Shown in pieces: positions 59,257 to 64,000 of a stretch of 64,000 nucleotides of DNA; position 1 is the stretch's first letter; every line of letters starts with the position of its first letter. The notes beneath the pieces were generated by a model. It did no database searches, was not told the origin of the DNA, and saw nothing but the letters and a program-made list of their open reading frames with translations. The stretch comes from Pseudocercospora fijiensis CIRAD86 (lineage: Eukaryota > Ascomycota > Dothideomycetes > Mycosphaerellales > Mycosphaerellaceae). The position numbers were made by a program, and so were the translations under genes. The stretch spans positions 124,001-188,000 of the forward strand of contig NW_006921537.1 of the NCBI RefSeq assembly GCF_000340215.1, read 5' to 3'.

Positions 59257-59755
59257 TGTCGCCTAGGGACAATGCTACCCCCGGGGTACTATTAGCTGAC
59301 TAATTAGAGGCCGGCAAACTAGGACAATAAGACTACACTAGCGTGCTATAACGCGTTAACTAATCCCCTACTCTTCTAAAAGATATCTACCTCTCTACTA
59401 CCGAGCCCTATAGGTCCCCCTCTTATTTATTTATTCTATAGAGCCTCGAAGCCTAGGTAATTAGCGATGCGGCGCGCGTACGCGTAAATAGTAATAATAA
59501 TAATAACGACGGCGTCGCGCTTATACTAAAGGGCGGCGCGGCCGGTATAGCTATATTAGTAATAGTATTACGGAGTATATTACTACTTAAAGAAGGAAAG
59601 ACACGGCTATATTAGTAACGGTGTTGCTAAGTATATTAATAGTCGAAGAAGGAAGTTAGAAGAAGGTAAAGTTAGCGCTAAGACGGCTAGCGCCGCTATT
59701 ATTAACATTACCTGCTATTATCGCTATGCCTATAGATATAACCTTATCTATACTA
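59257..59755 (+). repeat. Element B 3' LTR (inferred), with an internal CCCCCGGGG palindrome
   Basis: It starts TGTCGCCTAGGGAC right after the end of pol and a short AAGGGG purine tract. It is homologous, in inverted orientation, to 61162-60706 next to element E, and homology stops at TACTA (59751-59755). A palindrome AATGCTACCCCCGGGGTACT plus ATT lies at 59271-59293. The 5' LTR of B is outside the window, so LTR status rests on the position after pol and on the second copy at E. Confidence 0.65.
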
Positions 59756-60705
59756 CGAGCCGGAGCGCACTATACCGGTTAAGTTAAAAGAATAGCTATA
59801 CTAAAGGTTTAATCAAAACTTTAAGGCTAAGTTAAAATACTAAGAGCCGCTTAAAGATTAGGTTAATAGACTAACTAAGGGCAAAACTATAGAGCTAAGC
59901 TAGCTAGGGTCGATCTTGCGGACAATAGGTTACTCCTCGATCTTTCCGACCCTTTAAGCAAGGCGAACCTTAACTATTGCACTTATAATAGCCTTTACCT
60001 ATAGAAACTAGACGAACTGTGTTTTTTAAAAAGATAAGATAAGATTAACAATTAAAGGCTACTAAACCTAACTAATTAGGGCTAGCGTAACTACGATAGT
60101 AAATAATAGCCCTCGGAACAATAAGAACAACCCTCGGAAGCGGACATTTCTAGGTCTTTTAGAGTAGACGCAAAGAACTCGGAACGACATTACTTAGAAC
60201 GGAGGTAGTACTACAATACCTCGTACGCCTACCTATTATAGTAGGGAAGACGCGCTCGTATTATAATTAGTCGATAGTCCTTAATTCTTTTAGTTATATA
60301 TTACTTTATTATATATAAGGATAGCGTAGTTAGAGTTAGATATTATACTAGAAGGTAAGGTTTAATATAGTTACATAATTAGGTAGTTAAGTGTTTAATT
60401 TAGCGCGGCTAAGCAGCTTATTAGATTTGCTAAGTTAGTAGTAATAGAGGTCGAGAGTAGAATATAGACAGGCTACGAGGGCGCGGCCTTTAGAAGGGAA
60501 GCGTATATTAGGGCTAAAGAGGCTATACGTAATTGGTATATAACTAGGCCGAGTAAAGCTAGGGTCTTAATGCCTTAGGTAGGGCTTAAGGCTTAGCGTT
60601 AGGCTAACTCTCCTACCTTCCCCCCTCTCCTCCTAGATCCTTATCGAATACTACTTATACCTACTACTACCCTATCTACCTACTAATATAACCTATCTTA
60701 TAGCG
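59756..60705. other. Spacer between inverted elements B and E
   Basis: About 950 bases with RIP-like composition but no recognisable protein domain, LTR or RNA gene on either strand. It may be the pre-insertion DNA separating the two elements. Confidence 0.4.
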
Positions 60706-61162
60706 TAGTATAGGTAAGATTGTTTTTATAGGTATAGTAGCAATAACAAGTAAGGTTAGTAATAGTAGCAAGTAGGTAATGTTAATAATAGCGGCGCTAG
60801 TCGTTTTAGCGCTAACTTTACCTTGTTCCTTCCTCGTTTCCTTTCTTAACTAGTAACACACCCCGCAACACTGTTACTAATATAGCCGCGCGCGCCGTCT
60901 TCTAACATACCGTTAGCTCGTACGACCGCGTAGCCTCGATTTAGGCATTAAGAGAAGGGCCTCGTAGGGTGCGCTAGTAAAGAGGTAGATTCTTAAAGAG
61001 CAGCGAATAGTTAACGCGTTATAGCGCGCTTATTAATACTCGGTACGCGTTCGCTACGGTAGTATAGTCTTATTGTCCTTTATTGCTAACAATTGCTTGC
61101 CTATAATTAGTTAGCTAATAGCACCCTAGGGGTAGTATTAATCCTAGGCCTTTCTAGTAACA
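60706..61162 (-). repeat. Element E 3' LTR, same family as B, inverted
   Basis: Read on the minus strand it begins TGTTACTAGAAAGGCC and contains the palindrome ACTACCCCTAGGGTGC. It follows the B LTR closely through AACGCGTTAACTA and AAAGTTAGCGCTAA to TACTA. It is about 40 bases shorter than the B copy. Confidence 0.65.
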
Positions 61163-61790
61163 TTATAGGCCCTTAGCCTTCTTCTTATTCTTTACACTAG
61201 TCTAATACTCGTCTAGCAACTTAGTTATATCCTTAAAGGAACCTTTAGCTTCCTACGAGTCCTATTTAGGTAAATAGCCTTGCTATCTTAATAGGTATTC
61301 CTTCTTACCTTACCTAGTCCGGTGCTTTAGAATGCGTTCTATAGACTATAGCTCTTCCCTATCGGCTAAGACTTCTTCTAACTTAGCAGGCGCTTTATCG
61401 CCTTCGCGCTAGTAATATAGTTTAAGGAGGGATATATAGAAGGTATTATAGATAGTATAATAAGGAGGAAGCTATAACTAGTAGGCCTATACGGAGGAGC
61501 CCTTAACTTCTCGAATGCGGAATAGGCTAATATATCTTAGTACGAGCTTAGGCCTTGTTTTACTATTAGGTAATAGGTGTTTAGGTAATAGGTATAAAGG
61601 GCTACGCCCTAGGTAGAAAGCGCTAGCCTTAGGCATTCGGCCTACGCGACTCTAACCTACTACTTAGCGCTTAGCGTACCGTATAAAACTATTCGGATTT
61701 ACGTAGATAGACTTAGCTCTTTATCGAACCTATTAAGTCTTATATCTAGCATCTGCGTACGCGTTACTTATCCGTAATATTAGGTTCGAT
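61163..61790 (-). pseudogene. Element E integrase C-terminus and chromodomain fragment
   Basis: The minus strand repeats the end of B pol. It has an AYSAFEKLRAPPYRPTSYSF-like stretch, then LRIPPLNYITS-like, then a chromodomain fragment and the same KNKKKAKGL terminus. It breaks off near 61.64-61.79 kb, where it abuts element F, so only the 3' end of this copy is present here. Confidence 0.75.
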
Positions 61791-61884
61791 CTTTAATATA
61801 GGAAACGCTAAGGTTTATTAGGAACCCGAGTAAGATAGCTAGGGGAACGCTGCCCCTACTATACTAGAGATAACTAGGGACGAG

Positions 61885-63050
61885 ATTTATCGTGCCTTCG
61901 AGAGTCTCTATACTAGATAGTAGACGATAGAAGCCTAGCTATAAGCTACTCGTTCCGCGCTCTAATACGCGGAAGCGTCTCGCTAGCCCGGGCCTCCCGA
62001 AGCTAGTTTAGTACGAGACTAGTCTATAAACGAGATCCTAAAGGGACTACTAGAAACTCTCTTAGCTACCGGCTAAAACGTAACAGCGTCCCGCGAGTAG
62101 AAGCTACTATCGTAGGATAGGAAAGCCGAGTCGTTCCGGGACTACCTACTACGACTAAGAAGTTCGTACCGAGTTCGTTCCGGGCTAAAACTAAAGCTCT
62201 CCGAAGATTACTACTAGGACACCGTATACGATACCCTACCGGTAAAGGAACGCGCTAGGATACGCTACTTCTAGGAAAGAGGAAGCCTTACGAAAGGAAA
62301 GGATCCCGAAGCTTTCTTCTAGTAACTCGAGGACGTCTTCGCGGATAGTAACGAAGCTATAAAGGCGCTAGAGCAACTCTAAGCCCTAAGGCACTCCTAG
62401 GGACAACCTTAGTACGACTACTAGCTAGAATTCGACGGCCTCCTACTAAGCGTAGGCGGAGACCGTTAGACCGACGATACGAAAATCGGATATTTAAAGA
62501 ATACCTTCTCGAATGCGGCTAAGACCTATACTACCGCCGTACTAAAGATTAAGGATTACTACCTCTATACGGAGGAGGTCGAGCGGATTATAACGAACCT
62601 CGAGTCGATAGATTAATTCAAATAGGCTACGAAACGCTAGTAAGAAAGGAAGAAAGAAGTAGCGAGTCCTACGGTCGTTATCCCTCTCTATACGGCCCCC
62701 GCGGCGAACCCGAAGGTCGACTCTAATAGAGACGTAGTTATAAATCCTACTTAAACTAACGCTTCCCGTAGAAAGAACCGCGGAGCCTAACAATCGATAG
62801 CGGGGAAACCTAGGGCTAAATAGGTCGACTTTATAGAAAGAGAGAAGCATAAGAAGAAAAGACTCTACTTCCGCTACGGAGCGAGCGGATACCGTATTCG
62901 AGATTGCCCGTACGCTCCGTCGGCTTAGCCTACTAAGATTAGTATCGCCTCCGTATAACCTATTCTAGAGGATATAGAAGAATAGTTAGACTTAAGTAGT
63001 TCTAACTCGGGAAAAGAGTAACTCTTACTCGTAGTTAGGAGTCGGGAGTA
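61885..63050 (+). pseudogene. Element F gag with zinc knuckle
   Basis: In the plus frame the start is not identifiable. From 61888 it reads YRAFESLYTR, NEILKGLLETLLATG, FRDYLLRLRSSYRVRSGLKL, ERARIRYF, LEDVFADSNEAIKALEQL and TKIGYLKNTFSNAAKTY, a Gag capsid. The zinc knuckle at 62863-62920 reads LYFRYGASGYRIRDCPY, with Tyr at Cys and His positions. In-frame stops are TAA/TAG. No LTR was identified on its left side. Confidence 0.85.
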
Positions 63051-63119
63051 GATAGAGTACGGGCAAAGAAATAGGAAGAAGTTAAAAAGGACATAAACGG
63101 GAATCTTATATATACCGAT

Positions 63120-64000
63120 ATAGTCCTCGAAAATAACGTCGGAACTTCTACTCTTATCGACGAAGGATACTAGTATTACGCTATAATTAATACGGGCCTA
63201 GCTAAAGGCCTCGGACTTAGCTATATTAGCCGTAAGTCCCGAGAAGTAAAAGGAGCGTCGTCGGTAATATAAGACGCGAAAATTATAGGAGTCGTCGCCT
63301 TTTAGATAGAAATTAACGGATTCTAACAAACGGTATACACTTACGTTATACCGGAATTAGCTTTTCCCCTTATCCTAGGAAACCTATAGAAGGTATATAA
63401 TAAGGTTAGAACCGCGCCCGAGAAACGATAGTACTACTATAGGAGGGCTCGGTATTAGATTAAAGAAGGGCGCTATTACCGCGAGGTCGATACGAACGGG
63501 AATATCGCTACGATTAACGCCGTAAGAAGCCTACTTGCCGCGATAATCGCCGAGGATATTAAAAAGGCTCTAAAGACGAAGGAATATCTAATAATCGAGA
63601 AGCTAAAAAAGAAGCTACCCCCGGAGGTTCGCGATATAGCCGCGCTATTTTATTAAAGGGAAGCCGATAAGTTAGCGCCCTATCGTCCTAGTATCGACTA
63701 TATAATAGAACTCTAGGAGAAACTAGACGGATCCTAGTCTTAACTCCCTTAGGGTCCGCTCTATAGTATATCGAAATAAGAACTCTTAGTCTTACGGAAG
63801 TCGCTAGACGAGCTCCTAAAGAAGGGGTTTATAAGACTAGCGAACTTCGAAGCGGCGGCGCCCGTACTATTCGTTAAGAAGCCCGGGGGAGGACTACGGT
63901 TCTACTACGACTATAGGGCGCTTAACGCTCTAACGAAGTAAGATAGATACCCTCTCCTACTAATCCCGGATACTATAAGGAACCTAACGGAGGCCCGGTA
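63120..64000 (+). pseudogene. Element F protease and start of reverse transcriptase (runs off the window)
   Basis: The pol frame is -1 relative to gag. The protease reads TSTLIDEGY-stop-YYAIINTG at 63144-63200, with an acidic DEG in place of DSG/DTG, then KGASSVI and LAFPLILGNL. RT begins with [20 protein letters not shown] at about 63861-63920 and continues with RYPLLLIPDTIRNLTEAR to the window edge. It is a typical fungal Ty3/Gypsy pol. Confidence 0.88.

Noticed and set aside
59756..60705. Possible host gene between B and E
   Set aside because: I read both strands and found no frame or conserved motif that I could support.
62542..62850. Minus-strand 102-codon frame
   Set aside because: It is antisense to gag of element F, which has the recognisable capsid and zinc knuckle in the plus frame.
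1..64000. CRISPR array, bacterial operon or prophage
   Set aside because: No regularly spaced repeats, no ribosome-binding-site spaced genes, and all domains belong to eukaryotic LTR retrotransposons.

Overview
The window looks like heterochromatin of a filamentous ascomycete (Pezizomycotina-type fungus) and consists almost entirely of nested LTR retrotransposons decayed by repeat-induced point mutation (RIP). CA and TG dinucleotides are scarce and TA is abundant. In every retroviral domain I could read, the in-frame stops are TAG or TAA at places where the family carries Gln or Trp. The longest open frames are only about 60-110 codons, yet whole gag, protease (PR), reverse transcriptase (RT), RNase H (RH) and integrase (INT) proteins can be read through these stops. 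I found no intact host gene. All element names (A-F, H, I) are mine.

Layout: one plus-strand chromovirus, B, is the oldest layer, with pieces at 1-636, 13823-16099 and 57312-59755. Element A (637-13822, minus, 13.2 kb) sits in B gag with 188-bp LTRs and target duplication GCGGA. Element C (16100-57311, minus) sits in B RNase H with 279-bp LTRs and duplication CTAG. Element D (23326-52267, minus) sits in C RT with 356-bp LTRs and CTAG. Element H (33944-48646, plus) sits in D gag-pro with 141-bp LTRs and TCTAG. Element I (36071-42968, minus, 6.9 kb) sits in H gag with 346-bp LTRs and CGCCC. Removing each insert plus one duplication copy rejoins the interrupted protein frame at the junctions I checked (A, C, D and H inserts). 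To the right of B lie an inverted fragment of the same family (E, 60706 to about 61790, minus) and the start of another plus-strand Gypsy element (F, about 61885 to the end).

A, C and D are unusually large Gypsy elements (net about 13.2, 12.3 and 14.2 kb). Each has a long extra frame (ORF3) between integrase and the 3' LTR. ORF3 of A is about 1,700 codons in a single frame, that of C about 930 codons, and that of D about 1,200 codons ending in RGG motifs. I recognise none of them. In C and D, short palindromes precede each coding block and follow the last one. In C they have a CCCCGGGG core, in D a TAGCTAGCTAGCTA core. The layout is the same in both but the palindromes differ in sequence, which makes this the most interesting system in the window. 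A second notable feature is an antisense Zn(II)2Cys6-type zinc-cluster frame in the 3' region of element I.

A 100-base run of N at 33697-33796 marks an assembly gap inside D. Domain boundaries are approximate. LTR and duplication boundaries are at base level.
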